DNA of 64,000 nucleotides from Paragorgia papillata (GCA_035771165.1 JAWNZC010000263.1:1-64000), one strand, 5' to 3'. Positions 25,950 to 36,296 are shown, counted from the first letter of the stretch. Notes: generated by a model not told the origin, from the sequence alone. Program-made: numbers and translations.

Positions 25950-27408
25950 GCCACCCCCCATCTCGCTCCTTCAAGTATACAGTTTACATCCACCCGATCT
26001 TTATTTAGGACACTGTCTCTTGGTAACAACCTCTTTAATTCCGGGTCAGAATGTCGGATTGTATGCAGCATAGATAAACATACTCTCTCCTCATCCAATA
26101 ACAGCATCCACTTGGCAAAGTTACACTTCAGACTTTTTCCTACATGGACAGCATCAGGTAGACAAATGAAAATAAACTGAGGGGGCAACGTTCCATCAAC
26201 TTTGCTCTCAGAAATCAATTCAAAGGCTTTTTTGTTCCCATTACCCAATCGGATGCCAAAACAAGAACTACTGCTCGAAAACACTGGACATTGGCTTCAA
26301 GGCACCATTGGCAAGCACGAAGAAATGGTATGTGGCTAATTTGCCCTTGAGCACGACAGGTATTGCAGACAGAAGCGGCTTCTATGCAACAAGCCTGGCA
26401 TGCACCTTTACAAATCATTGTAGCAGGTTTATCAAGAATATGCTGTGATGAAGCCGCTGACTTAATACAACAATGACATGTTTGCAAAACCGCAACCTCG
26501 TTAAGAAAATGTTCCTTCATCTCGCCTCCAGTTTTGCCTGCCTTGGATTTGTAAGTGACACCAACTAGCATGGCATCCCCGTTGTCTGTCGACAAATAGG
26601 TTACATTTGCCTCTGTCGCCACATTCTCTTTTAGAAATTCAGATTTCGGGATTGGATTAGTCTTGACAAATTCTATATCGGCTGTCATCTTCAAACCAAC
26701 GTTTATCTGTCGTTTCTCGTCGTATTGTATCGCAGGTTTTAAAGCTGTCCCATCGTTCTCCATTGACGGTGTATCAACAAGTGGTTTCACGCCCACTGAG
26801 GGGTCTATAGCAAGTTTTAAAAATGAATCGAGCCAAGGCTTAATTATGCCACTTGAAGTAGTATATCCTGATGAATGCTTTAATCTTGTCGTTCGACCAG
26901 GTCCTCCGAGGTTTGGTTTAGCGCTCTCTGGATTAAAAACTCCACCACTGCCACAGCCATGCCACATAAGGACCCCGGATAAAGTTCAGTTTTCTCTCCA
27001 CCAAGAAATTTAACAGTGTTGAAAAATTCGACGACATGTTCATCATATTCGTGGTTTGGGTCAATCATAGCATACGAAATAGAATCAAGATACTTGGAAT
27101 TTGGCCTGTTTTAATTAAACTATTCTTATGCAAATATCATCTGCTTTCTCCAGCGATATGGGCAACATGAAATATTCCTTGTCAATGTCACTGTCTGTAT
27201 CTTCTCCAATAGAATTATTCGACATATTTGACTCGAGATTCACATTGAATTCGGAGTCTTCGGAATCTGAAGCTGTCAGGAGGTCGGTGTCTGTGTCGAT
27301 ATCATAACTCCAATTGTTCAATTCGTTATCTTGTTCACTGTCACCAATATTATGATCATGCAACCTGTAGAGTGAAAGCAAATTGGTACCATCACACTTA
27401 TCTGTCAA
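25950..27408 (-). pseudogene. Cys-rich unknown protein, frameshifted
   Basis: Reading frames 27,408-27,115, 27,068-26,880, 26,967-26,215 and 26,284-25,928 line up as one minus-strand gene with frameshifts and a stop. The order seen is a Ser/Asp/Glu-rich acidic N-terminus, a linker with GGEKTELYPGS, a basic/Pro segment, then a Cys cluster (CHCC, CKGACQACC, CNTC, then CQWC). The end contains PDAVHVGKSLK and RLLPRDSVLNKDR. The Cys spacing suggests a zinc-binding region. I recall similar uncharacterised multicopy proteins in cnidarians but cannot name a function. The overlap of 26,967-26,215 with 26,284-25,928 marks a frameshift inside one domain. The gene may be a repeat passenger rather than a host gene. 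Confidence 0.55.
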
Positions 27409-27424
27409 GATGTTAAATATTTTT

Positions 27425-27541
27425 ATGTGGCTAAATGTAATTTAGCTAGTCAGCGGTCACTCATGATAATATGTGGGGTTTATCTCAGCGCTCATCAAAG
27501 TCTTCTCAGCGTGGTCTGAGCTTGACTGGTTTTGCGCGCGC
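27425..27541 (+). repeat. Ngaro A1 repeat
   Basis: Begins ATGTGGCTAAATGTAATTTAG and continues with TCAGCGGTCACTC, GCGCTCATCAAAGTCTTC and GAGCTTGACTGGTTTTGCGC. It matches A2 from about 31,671, but lacks 23 bp present in A2 (GCAAGGTAAAAAAGG...). Confidence 0.85.
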
Positions 27542-27616
27542 AGTTTAGTGAGTTGATACTTGGGGATTTCTTGCTTTGCACTGTGTTGATTCGATTGATT
27601 TGTGGTCTAATAAGTA

Positions 27617-27871
27617 ATGGAGCGACAAGCAAGAAATAGCCGTCAGGCCGCTGGGTTAGATTCATCATTCGCGTACAGTAGTTCTGGTGAAGTCCATGAA
27701 GATAGCGCCATCAGAAGTAAACCCACCGACACCGTAAGTGTTGATGAGCCTTCGCCTTATATTATTGCCACGGTGATAACGGCGGTGAAGTCAGCCCTTA
27801 GAGAAGAGCAAGGAAGCGCTGCAACTACCAGTGTGTCGTCAGACCATTCAGCGCCGATCGTGTATGTCTGA
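27617..27871 (+). CDS. Small gag-like frame of the Ngaro-type element
   Basis: An 84-codon frame starting 76 bp after A1, in the position expected for the first ORF of a Ngaro-type element. It is Ser/Ala/Glu-rich with no recognised domain; a central IIATVITAVKSALREEQ segment could be helical. It ends at a stop about 170 bp before a decayed stretch without a usable frame (28,000-29,000). The actual first ORF was probably longer. Assignment is by position only. From 28,000 to 29,040 I see no supported gene, only short frames. Confidence 0.35.
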   Translation: MERQARNSRQAAGLDSSFAYSSSGEVHEDSAIRSKPTDTVSVDEPSPYIIATVITAVKSALREEQGSAATTSVSSDHSAPIVYV

Positions 27872-29047
27872 GGGAGAATCATCTAGCTTATTGGCGCAAA
27901 CAAATGCCTTTCAGTTAAGTAGTGCGCCGCCTTTGGTCGCCCAAAGTATTGCAAGCGCTCAGGATTGTCAAGGTAGGTCACCTACGCTTATATTCCTAGT
28001 TTTGTGACTACTTGTTCGAGTCCTCGAACAGCAGTTGCTCTGTCTTGCTCACGTCTATACAGACAAATATACTCTCCATTGTTTGGCGCTAACTCCTCGA
28101 ACCAGCTTGTCACTAATTTAATCCCGTAATCCCGCAGCGCGGAAATAGGTTCATTACTCGCAGCTGGCGTTTCCTGGTTATTCCCCAGTGCTTGCTAAAT
28201 TGGTTTCGCCAGTACAGTAGTGGCACGGAAGTTTATAGATTTGCTGCGGCCAACTTGAATTGCGGCGAGACGGAGCCGCAACTGTTATTTGATGGCCATT
28301 TAGTTTAGCGGCAGCGCCTAAGAAACCTCGTCGCCAGATTACGGCTACTGTTCAGTGGATGCATGGAGGCTTTTACGATTTATTCCTCGTGTTGAATTCA
28401 CACTTTCCACATCGGTGGAAATCTTGATACTGCGAACATACGGTCAATACTCGGGGCGCATGTGGCATAGCTATATGATGTGGCTTTCCGTGAGCAGGTT
28501 GCAGCAACGCGATGAACGAGGTCGAAGTTCGACGTTCAGTTGTTTAAATTCCACGCTGTTGGCGCGAATGTAAAGGGATCGTCGGATTCGTCACCGACAA
28601 GTGCAGTTAATTCCGGAGATGAGTCTCGTGGAAACGAGTGTTCTTCAGTGCATTGTATATCATGGAATGCTGGGAGATATTCGCCCTGAAAAAGATCCCA
28701 AAACCAACCGACGTTGTGTTCACCCCACGTAAGAAACAAAAGAGGCATTGACGGTGTTATTCGTGACTTTTTAAGCTGCGGGGGGTCCACACTAAATAAG
28801 TACTGTGTGAGTATGTTGCCCCACGAGACATTTAAAATACTTTAATATATGTTACGGGGTATTGTTTGTTGCATGTCTTGTTGCTGACTTGGTAGTTTCG
28901 CGCTGCTTTCATTTATACTGACAACGTTCATGTATAATTTGACCGCTGGGGGCACTGTAGTTGGGATTCACTTTCTACGTACAGCGGTCGTATTACTTAC
29001 GGGTGCTTGCAGGGTTCACTACAGGTAAGGGGCTTTGAGGGTGAAGT

Positions 29048-29540
29048 TTGATGTCAAGTCAGCATATCGGAATATCCCAATTTCTCCAAAGGATGGTTAT
29101 TCTTAGGTTTAAGGTAGAAGGGGAAATTTATGTTGACCTGGCTCTTCCGTTTGGCTTGCGCTCAGCTGCTCTTATCTTCAACTTGGTAGCAGACTTGGTG
29201 GGATGGATTTTGAAGACAAATCATTCCATGCTAGACCTATTGCATTATCTAGATGATTACATCACTGCAGGTCCAGCTGATTCACGGCAACGCGAGAATA
29301 ATTGACCAAGGCTATTGCTCTTGCTCTAGATTAGGCTTACCATTGCATCCCAATAAATGTGTCGGCTCTGCCTCTTGTCTAGTGGTGTTGGGTAGTGAAT
29401 TAGATTCATTGCACTTGCAGCAAATAGCACGCTACAACTGTTGGAGTTGTGGGCCAGTTGTTGGTGGTGTAATAAGTAACATCTTGAAGCTTAATCAGTC
29501 ACTTACACCGTGCTTCAATGGTGGTCTGGCCTAGTAGAAC
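29048..29540 (+). pseudogene. Reverse transcriptase fragment (Ngaro/DIRS type)
   Basis: The first frame, 29,048-29,305, contains DLALPFGLRSA and HYLDDYI, the latter being the YxDD catalytic box. The sequence then shifts frame and continues with a LGLPLHPNKC segment and a VVLGSELDS segment at about 29,325-29,420, the usual thumb-side motifs in DIRS/Ngaro enzymes. The fingers region before it is lost or unrecognisable. Family knowledge: the enzyme copies element RNA into DNA, and integration then uses the element's own tyrosine recombinase. Frameshifts and stops show it is dead here. Confidence 0.75.
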
Positions 29541-29754
29541 CTTGTGTGCAGAATGATTCATTGTCCATGTTGCTTCAGGAGGAATGAACAACGACTTTCA
29601 GTTGGATTAATTGTATTGGTGGCAACCATTGTTCGGGGGTGGATTGGGGTTAGCTTGGGTGTTCAATGGCCTTAGCCCCCCCCCCCCCCTTTATTGATGT
29701 GGAAGTGACTTGGATGCTTGGGCAGTGTTGGATTGGTGCTCTCTGAGGCGCTGA

Positions 29755-30141
29755 GTGGTTAATGGTAGGTGGATTCCTCTGCAGATCCAGTTTTCCATTG
29801 CGTACAAGGAACTTGTCCTGTGGTCATTGCAGCTCGAGTTTGGGGGTGGTAATTGGAGACAGCGTAGTTTATGTTTCCACTGTGATAACTTAGCGGCTGT
29901 TAGCATACTTAATTCGCGTACATCCAAGTACCCACTCATCATGCACTTGTTGCGCAATTTACTAATGTCAGCGGCATTTTTGGCTTTACGTTTTGCGCGC
30001 AAAGTGTATTTATCAGCAGTGCACTCACTTCACATTGAAATGGGTTTCGGAGACCCTCTTGCCAACTCCTTACGCCTTAACGAGTTGCTCATGGGATTAA
30101 ACAGGTGCAGGGACTGTCAGTCGCCCCACGACCTCCAGTAA
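29755..30141 (+). pseudogene. RNase H-like fragment of the Ngaro-type element
   Basis: The frame shows IAYKELVLWSLQLEF followed by FHCDNLAAVSILNS and YPLIMHLLRNL, the pattern of the RNase H-like domain in DIRS/Ngaro polyproteins (Glu in the KEL segment, Asp in CDN). The last part, VYLSAVHSLHIEMG with DPLANSLRLNELLMG, resembles the N-terminal DNA-binding part of the tyrosine recombinase. RNase H and recombinase start therefore share this frame, with a deletion between them. The sequence is cut shortly afterwards by the 5S-derived SINE. Confidence 0.7.
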
Positions 30142-30202
30142 CAAAGGAGGTCATGCTGGTTATTTACCGATCTTTGGAGTCTCAAGTCGATGATGGGAGC
30201 AC

Positions 30203-30485
30203 AGGTGGCGTGTGCTGTTAGCGCGCTGCCTCTCACCAATAGTTAAGCCCGGTCGGACGGGGTTAGTACTTGGATGGGTGACCGTCTGGGAATAACCTCG
30301 TTCTCAAGCTTGGACCATGTGAGTAGAGTTTAGTTGATCTCTCCTGTGCTTCGAGGGTTTTTCGCCGGGTTCTCCGGTTTTCCTCCCTCCGTAAAATCAA
30401 CACCTAGGTCTTAGTTGAGATCCGTGGTCTGAACTGTGTTGTTGGCGGCAGCATAAAGCGCCTTTGATATGCCTCAACACGGCCA
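30203..30485 (+). mobile_element. 5S rRNA-derived SINE, copy 1
   Basis: The head (about 30,207-30,300) matches the 3' part of 5S rRNA, including the internal promoter region: AGTTAAGCCCGGTCGG, GGTTAGTACTTGGATGGGTG and CCGTCTGGGAATA. It is followed by a tail with CGCCGGGTTCTCCGG, TTTTCCTCCCTCC and AAAATCAACACC. A second, diverged copy with the same head and tail is at 52,190-52,375. Such SINEs are transcribed by RNA polymerase III from the 5S-type internal promoter. It is inserted within the Ngaro-type element. The stretch 30,485-30,690 after it shows no gene. Confidence 0.8.
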
Positions 30486-30699
30486 CGGTGAAAATTTCTA
30501 AATTGCCTGATAAGCCACCCATAACATTGTAATGCGCATTTGATCATATCCACATGTTAATTTGCGCAATAGAAATATTATTAAATCATCATGATCACGT
30601 TATGTTCTGGGCAGCTTGTACCTTGGCATATTGTTGAGTCTTGCCATCTTCAGAGTTTACAACACCGAATTCCAGTGCATTTTCATCTTCAGTTCATTT

Positions 30700-31055
30700 A
30701 CCTTGCAGGATGGAGCATTCGACGAGAGTCTTGCCAGCGTGGTCTGAGCTTGACTGGTTCTGCGCGCGCTATCTATTATTTAATTTGCAGGATGGAGCAT
30801 TCGACGAGAGTCTTGCCAGCGTGGTCTGAGCTTGACTGGTTCTGCGCGCGCTATGTATTATTTAATTTGCAGGATAGAGCATTCGACGAGTCTTGTCAGT
30901 GTATCATTTAACTTGCAGGATGGAGCAGAGTCTTGTCAGCGTATCATTTAACTTGCAGGATAGAGCAGTCTTGTCAGCGTATCATTTAACTTGCATGATG
31001 GAGCAGAGTCTTGTCAGCGTGGTCTGAGCTTGACTGGTTCTGCGCGCGCTATTTA
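30700..31055 (+). repeat. Tandem expansion of an A-repeat core
   Basis: Five or six copies of a unit starting TTGCAGGATGGAGCA and, when complete, followed by GAGTCTTGCCAGCGTGG, TCTGAGCTTGACTGG and TTCTGCGCGCGCTA. Two copies are about 78-80 bp, the middle ones are shortened to about 40 bp, and the last is near full length. The second half of the unit is the same motif found in A1 and A2, so the element's terminal repeat core has been amplified internally. Confidence 0.8.
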
Positions 31056-31440
31056 TCCTTTTCGTAAAGGGTATTACATTTACATTGGTCAAGGAAAAGC
31101 ACCCTTGTGTGCTGTTGATGCGCTGATCAAATGTCTGCAACGTAGAGGTGATCTTCATTGTCCACTGCTTATGAGAAGAGGAGGTGCCCCTCTTAATGCG
31201 CGTTGTTTACGGACTGGTTAAGAAGCATTGTGACTTCAGCCGGATTGGACGGCAACTATGGCAGTCAGCTTCAGAATTAGCACAGCGACAATGGCTGGTC
31301 AAAACGGTGATCGTATTATCCAGTCTCTTGGCAGACGGACTAGTAATGTATATCAAATGTATATTAGGATGGCACTGTAGGTTCTGGCAAAGTTTGCGCG
31401 CCATCTGTCATGATCTTGGAAGGGGTATATTAAAGGTATT
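31050..31440 (+). pseudogene. Tyrosine recombinase C-terminal region (Ngaro-type)
   Basis: 31,055-31,215 reads GQGKAPLCAVDALIKCLQRRG, typical of the central part of these recombinases. From about 31,289 another frame reads SFRISTATMAG, then IIQSLGRR and NVYQMYIRMAL. This matches the catalytic HxxR region (His replaced by Val) and the box around the nucleophilic tyrosine (YxxYI). A stop follows two residues after the last motif, then LAKFARHLS. Family knowledge: this enzyme integrates the circular DNA copy without a target duplication. It is inactive here because of frame changes and the altered His. Confidence 0.7.
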
Positions 31441-31569
31441 GTCCACTTTGGTAGGTGTGGTCTTGGCTTATCGTTATTGGTGGAATGGTGCTTGGTGGCT
31501 TGGAGTCAGATGCCTATAGTGACCCCATCACAGGCCCTTCTCAAGCAGCATTGTGCTGGGCTCTCGTTG

Positions 31570-31670
31570 GGAGGTGGGCTGTGGCGGGGTTGCCATGGTT
31601 ACCCCTGATCAGGGGTGGCATCCCCCCTGTGGCTTGGCACCAATCCTCCACCAATTGGCGATCTATTTTT
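31570..31670 (+). repeat. Ngaro B1 repeat
   Basis: Shares GGAGGTGGGCTGTGGCGGGG, CTGATCAGGGGTGGC, CTGTGGCTTGGCACC and TTGGCGATCTATTTTTA with B2. It is immediately followed by A2. Confidence 0.85.
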
Positions 31671-31975
31671 AATGTGGCTAAATGTAATTTAGGCAAGGTA
31701 AAAAAGGAGACAATGCTAGTCAGCGGTCACTCGTGATAATATGTGGGGTTTATCTCAGCGCTCATCAAAGTCTTGTCAGCGTGGTCTGAGCTTGACTTGC
31801 GCTCATCAAAGTCTTGTCAGCGTGGTCTGAGCTTGACTGGTTTTGCGCGCGCTATCTATTTAGATATTTGGTCAGTGGTCACTCATTTATAATATGTGGG
31901 GATTATCTTAGCGCTCATCAAAGTCTTGTCAGCGTGGTCTGAGCTGGACTGGTTTTGCGTGTGCTGTTTAGTGAC
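31671..31975 (+). repeat. Ngaro A2 repeat
   Basis: Starts like A1 and contains three copies of the GCTCATCAAAGTCTTGTCAG / GTGGTCTGAGC core, the third more diverged. It is therefore longer than A1. It ends before B2 with a short spacer. Confidence 0.85.
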
Positions 31976-32046
31976 CCACCCACCCCTGATAGAATGCAAG
32001 GGTAAGTATATATATTTCCACTGCTTTGACAGTGTGACTGGTGCCT

Positions 32047-32155
32047 GGAGGTGGGCTGTGGCGGGGTTGTCATGGTTACCTCTGATCAGGGGGTGGCATC
32101 CCCCCTGTGGCTTGGCACCAATCCTCCAATAACGTCAATTGGCGATCTATTTTTA
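32047..32155 (+). repeat. Ngaro B2 repeat
   Basis: Second copy of B1, with a small AACGT insertion after CCAAT. It marks the right end of the element. From 32,156 to 32,400 the sequence is AT-rich with no gene seen. Confidence 0.85.
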
Positions 32156-32405
32156 TTATTGTTTTTTACATCATCGACATCATCAAATGCTCTATATTTA
32201 AGAGCAAACAAGAAATTACAATAATCACATTAAACAGAAAACGAATATTATTGTCTATATTGTTATTATTATCTCTATTTTCTAAGATGCTAGGATTCAA
32301 CTCAATCTTCAAGGTCTTCAAGGGGGTCTTCTGCTGTCTTTGCTGTATGGTCAATAAATATATTTTTCAAACTAGATGCAAAAATGAATGAGATGATTAT
32401 GTTCC

Positions 32406-32620
32406 TTACTCCATAGAGGCATTGACATCACAGTCTATGCCTCTATCTGCATCACGGTCGCTGTCATAATCAACATTGATAGTTCTTGTGGCGTTAGTGG
32501 CAGGATCAGGTTGTACAACAAATTGTCGCATGGCATTTTTCATTTTAGCAAACTCAACAATGAACTTCTGTCTCTTGTCTTCTGTGCATTTTTGCTTTAC
32601 ACAAGCCTTATCACAGTGCT
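32406..32620 (-). CDS. Exon-like segment, unknown protein
   Basis: On the minus strand a 71-codon open stretch begins right after a TTTTTAAATTTTAG acceptor-like site (AG at 32,621-32,622) and ends at a TAA (32,406-32,408). It starts HCDKACVKQKC, with Cys/His spacing reminiscent of a zinc site, continues with a helical-looking KRQKFIVEFAKMKNAMRQF, and ends in an acidic DSDRDADRG tail. This could be the last exon of a spliced minus-strand gene. No function is assigned. Confidence 0.3.
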
Positions 32621-32752
32621 CTAAAATTTAAAAAAGAATACAAGAAAGAAGCAAATTAAGGCAATTAATGTAATTTACAACAATTGAAGACATTGAAAGG
32701 AAAAGTCAGAAAACTACTAAGACTACTAAAACATTCACGCTTTGGTCATGCC

Positions 32753-32885
32753 AAGGTCAGGAGACCAAGGAGTCGCATACTTTTCTTGAAGTATTTTGTC
32801 CTTGCTTTGAGGGTTCGATCTGCTGGCACAAGCTTTTGCTTCTTACAACGCCCACACAGAATAGTATACTCATTCACTGCCTTGC
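32753..32885 (-). other. Possible small exon with a CxxC motif
   Basis: A minus-strand open stretch reads NEYTILCGRCKKQKLVPADR and then basic residues up to a TGA. The CGRCKKQ motif and basic character suggest a nucleic-acid or zinc site. No convincing splice acceptor was found, so this is weak. It lies upstream of the 32,406-32,620 segment and could belong to the same gene. Confidence 0.18.
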
Positions 32886-33111
32886 TGCCGTTGAGCTCTT
32901 ACAACGCTGAAATAGTATAAAAATGGTATCAGCTTGCACATGATTATCGTTTCATCTTATTATAGTCATTATAGTAACATGAAATAGCCAGGATGTTTTT
33001 GTGGGGGGCGAACGAGTCTTGAAGCGGACCCGCTATAAATAAATTAACTACATTTTTGGGCCTTAGGGCCCCTTTCATCCTCCCCTGCCTACGGGCCTGG
33101 AAATGACAATA

Positions 33112-33420
33112 CTAATCAATAATGGGAAAATCTACGAGAATCTGTCGGAAGCCCGTTTCTGCAAGGTAATATATGTTTATCGCTCCTCCATCGGCGATGG
33201 AAAAACTTTCACTCTCACCTTTGTTCATCTCCTTTAATTGTTTTGTCTGTCTTTCATTTCGCTCGACATCTTCACCTGTTTTGATTTTTTTTAACAAGTT
33301 CTTCATCCTCCAGTTTTGCTGCTGATCTTTTCCTTCCAGTTATCTTGCGTTTGCGGTCATTGCTAATGGACGTGCTAGTGCATTGTCTATGGCGAGGCAG
33401 ATCTTGATAACAGGTGATGC
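33112..33420 (-). other. Possible exon, Lys/Glu-rich
   Basis: Two overlapping minus-strand frames are open. One (33,306-33,112) is Lys/Glu-rich and ends ILVDFPIID. The other, upstream, contains a nuclear-localisation-like DRKRKITGRKR segment. Donor-like sites CAG|GTGAAG and AAAG|GTGAGA occur inside. It could be part of the same orphan minus-strand gene as the neighbouring exon-like segments. The stretch from 33,420 to 33,711 is AT-rich with nothing seen. Confidence 0.18.
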
Positions 33421-33715
33421 TTTTTCAAAGGTAATTTATTTTCTTAAAACGTTCACTGGAAAGGATTCAGAATAATAAATCTTCTAAGGTTTTAATGGTC
33501 TTTAATATTAAAGTCATTAAATTTGCCTCACATAAAAACAGTTTATAATGTTACAAAAATGCAAAACTTATAAAAAACGGTTATAAAGTCTATAAAAAAT
33601 ACACACATTTTAATTTTCTATTAAAATATAATAAGCAATTATTGGAGAGGTTGAGCATGATATCGTAAATTATCAAGACCCAGGTTTGTATTATCTGCCG
33701 TAGCCAGATAATTAA

Positions 33716-34956
33716 AGGATGAGTGTCCAGCTAATGCCTTGCGCGCTCACAATGCACCCTCGCGGCCATTTTTCGGGCCACGAAATTCAACAAGTGAAGC
33801 AATCCCTCGATATCTGAGCAATCCTTGCAGTAAATTACTCAATTTATGTTTTTCGTGAGAGCAAAGATGATTTAGTAAGTAGTTATTGTGATATTTTTGA
33901 TAATATTTGATTACACTCAGAGGGCCGTAGAGTTGTATTTCGAGACAAGTACTCGTCGATCGGCGTTTCTTACAAAACCAAACGAAGGCCAGACTAGTAA
34001 GGCCAGACAAGAGATCATAACTAAACGTAGACACTAAATTAGATGCTACTAATAAGAGCTAGCTAGACTCAAAGTTTTGTCATTTCAATAAGACTGCTGT
34101 TAGTTGTTTACAAGTGGTTTTAATACCTGTTAGATTGCATCTCCGATTAGGATTTGTTTTGATTAGGCGCTCTTGTTCTCATATTAAGTTTCTCATTGTT
34201 TGGTTCTCAGCCGATGATATTATAAGCTTCCAAAAGTCGTTTAAATCGATTTGTAGCGATGTTTGACTCAGAATTTGTCGAAAATAATTATAAACGACAC
34301 TCCACGAATCTGTCAGCGTTCTATTCGCAACGGCTTTGATTACAACGGCCTTTCAAGTACATATATATTATTTCGCACTTTACAGACTGCATATTAAATG
34401 CATATTAAACACTTCTGTATGCTGTATACACGCTCCATATTTCTGCATAGCCTATTCGAAGGGAAAGGAGCCTACAACTACAAACAAAACACTGCGATAA
34501 ATTGCAGTATTGCATTTGAAAATTAAACGCCAGAGAACAAGAGCGCCTAATCAAAACAAATCCTATTCGGAGATGCAATCCAACAGGTAAACCACTTGTA
34601 AACAAGTATGAATGCGTCTTATTGAAATGACAAAACTTTGAGTCTAGCTAGCTCTTATTAAATGGCATCTAATTTAGTGTCTACGTTTAGTTACGATCTC
34701 TTGTCTGGCCAATCGACGAATACTTGTCTCGAAATACAACTCTACGGCCCTCTGAGTGTAATCAAATATTATCAAAAATATGACAATAACTACTTACTAA
34801 ATCATCTTTGCTCCCACGAAAAACATAAATTGAGTAATTTACTGCAAGGATTGCTCAGATATCGAGGGATTGCTCCACTTGTTGAATTTCGTGGCCCGAA
34901 AAATGGCCGCGAGGGTGCATTGTGAGCGCGCAAGGCGTTAGCTGGACACTCATCCT
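33716..34956. mobile_element. TTAA-flanked palindromic DNA element (non-autonomous)
   Basis: Long inverted repeats of about 430-470 bp (33,716 to about 34,180 and about 34,530 to 34,956) surround a unique centre of about 350 bp. The termini read AGGATGAGTGTCCAGC and its complement. Immediately outside each end is TTAA (33,712-33,715 and 34,957-34,960), the target duplication expected for piggyBac- or Kolobok-type transposition. Reading frames of 95 and 87 codons in the arms are mirror images of each other, so they are not independent genes. No transposase is present. The arms differ by scattered substitutions and a deletion near 34,710. Confidence 0.85.
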
Positions 34957-35598
34957 TTAACTGTAACCAGAATTAACTGTATGCTCTCAGCCAATCATAT
35001 GCAAGATAGTGAGTAAAATGTTTAATGTCTTTAATGACTTTAATAATAATAATAACTAAACTGGCACAAAAACAGTTTATATATTCTGCGACCTTCTGTA
35101 TTAATCTGTAACAAAAACGTTTTAATTACCTTATTAAAAATATAATAATTAAACTGGCACAATTTAAACAGTTTATTCTGTTACAAAATTGAAAATTCGT
35201 TCAGTTCGAGAAAGCTTTGGGAGTAGGCTTGGATGAAAGTTCATAATATAAACAATAATGTCAATAATGGTGGCTGAGCAGAATTTCGTGCAAATAATCG
35301 ATTTTTACGAGCATTGCCGCAGGCAGAATAAGGTCAATAACCAATATAAAGCCATTTTACAAGCAGAATTTATCCAAGCCTATTTGGAAGTCATTCTCAA
35401 TGTAAACATAAAAAATATCGTTATAAACAATATATTTTAGTGCACTAATGACACTAATATTTGTTATTCGACTCATATGGCCTTTTCAAGCGCAAAATCA
35501 TAGACTTTCATACTCATCACTCATGTAGTTCTTTGTCATACATGTAGTTCTTTGTCATATTTATAGATCTCTTTATAGTCTATATAAATTCTTACCTT

Positions 35599-35950
35599 GC
35601 AATGTAGACCCTCCTGAAAGTAATGGCCTCTCCTCATCCCATTGCTCTTGCGTGTTTATTGCAAAGGCCGTACTGCCGTCTTTTCCCTTTTCTAGCCGAC
35701 AAAATTTAAGCTCAATGCATGAACCTAGGCCACGTTTTTCGGCTTCTGCCTTTAATCCTGCAAATTCTGCGAACTTTCTTCTGAAAACTGCCAACGACGA
35801 ATGCTCATTTGTTACAGGAAATCGAATTCTTTCCTTTCCTAGGAAATGGAGCGGACCCAAGGATTTTGGGTCGACGTAAAATGTAACAGACTCAATCGTA
35901 GAAATCTTCTCCGTTTGCTGTCTTTGCTCTGCGATGTTTAGAGTTTAGAG
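35599..35950 (-). CDS. Exon-like segment, unknown protein
   Basis: A minus-strand open frame of about 115 codons ends at a strong donor-like site (CATTGCAAG|GTAAGAATT at about 35,598). It has an in-frame TAA upstream and no ATG before the conserved-looking part, so it is either an internal exon or a broken gene. The sequence includes FYVDPKSLGPLHFLGKE, a helical FRRKFAEFAGLKAEAEKRG and an acidic/Trp QEQWDEERP. No family is recognised. It could join the orphan minus-strand exon-like segments at 32,406-33,420, with the TTAA element inserted in an intron. From 34,961 to 35,598 I see no gene. Confidence 0.3.
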
Positions 35951-36296
35951 TCCGTTGTGTTGACTCACTGAAGTCATGATATCGATTACTTTACGACGTC
36001 TACGAACGTCTACGAAGATTAACCGAAGATCACCGAGGATAGCCAGGCCTACACAAGTGATAAGAGATAAGGGCCATACTAAAAAAAAACTTAGAAGTCT
36101 TAAAAGACTTAACAGACCTTAGAAGTCTTAAAATCACGTGGAATAAGGGGTGAAATCACGAATATCGGTTATTAATTTAAGTTCTTCACGGGTCACGCAA
36201 AACCTTTGCGTCACGGATCACTAAGAATTTATTAAATTCACGTTTCTCTGTAAATAAAATCTGCTAATCACGCATCACGAGAATACCCCTGTACGA

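Larger units (their letters stand above)
23885..25959 (+). mobile_element. Tc1/mariner-like DNA transposon, decayed
   Basis: Presumed short inverted termini are CTGGGCAGTTTTGGATG at 23,885-23,901, next to a 22-base G run, and CATCCAAAACTGTCCAG at 25,934-25,950, next to a C run. Between them is one plus-strand transposase remnant. The termini match over about 17 bases with one mismatch. The G run and the misplaced direct repeats make the exact ends uncertain, and no clear TA duplication can be assigned. Confidence 0.55.
27425..32155 (+). mobile_element. Ngaro/DIRS-type tyrosine-recombinase retrotransposon, decayed
   Basis: The split direct repeats typical of Ngaro-type elements are seen. A1 is at 27,425-27,541, B1 at 31,570-31,670, A2 at 31,671-31,975 and B2 at 32,047-32,155. 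Between A1 and B1 lie, in order, a small gag-like frame, a reverse transcriptase fragment, an RNase H fragment and a tyrosine recombinase C-terminus, all on the plus strand and all broken. A 5S-derived SINE and a local tandem expansion sit between RNase H and the recombinase end. The A1 - genes - B1 - A2 - B2 order, with gene content in the matching order, makes the assignment firm at the group level. Confidence 0.85.

Noticed and set aside
30207..30300. Functional 5S rRNA gene
   Set aside because: Only the 3' part resembles 5S rRNA and it is joined to a SINE tail. There is no complete 5S rRNA or terminator.
30641..30911. Reading frames in the 30.6-31.0 kb tandem repeat
   Set aside because: Repeat-generated; the same motif is the non-coding A repeat of the Ngaro-type element.
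33747..34925. Two related frames (95 and 87 codons) as genes
   Set aside because: They are mirror copies in the arms of the TTAA-flanked palindrome, with no known motif.
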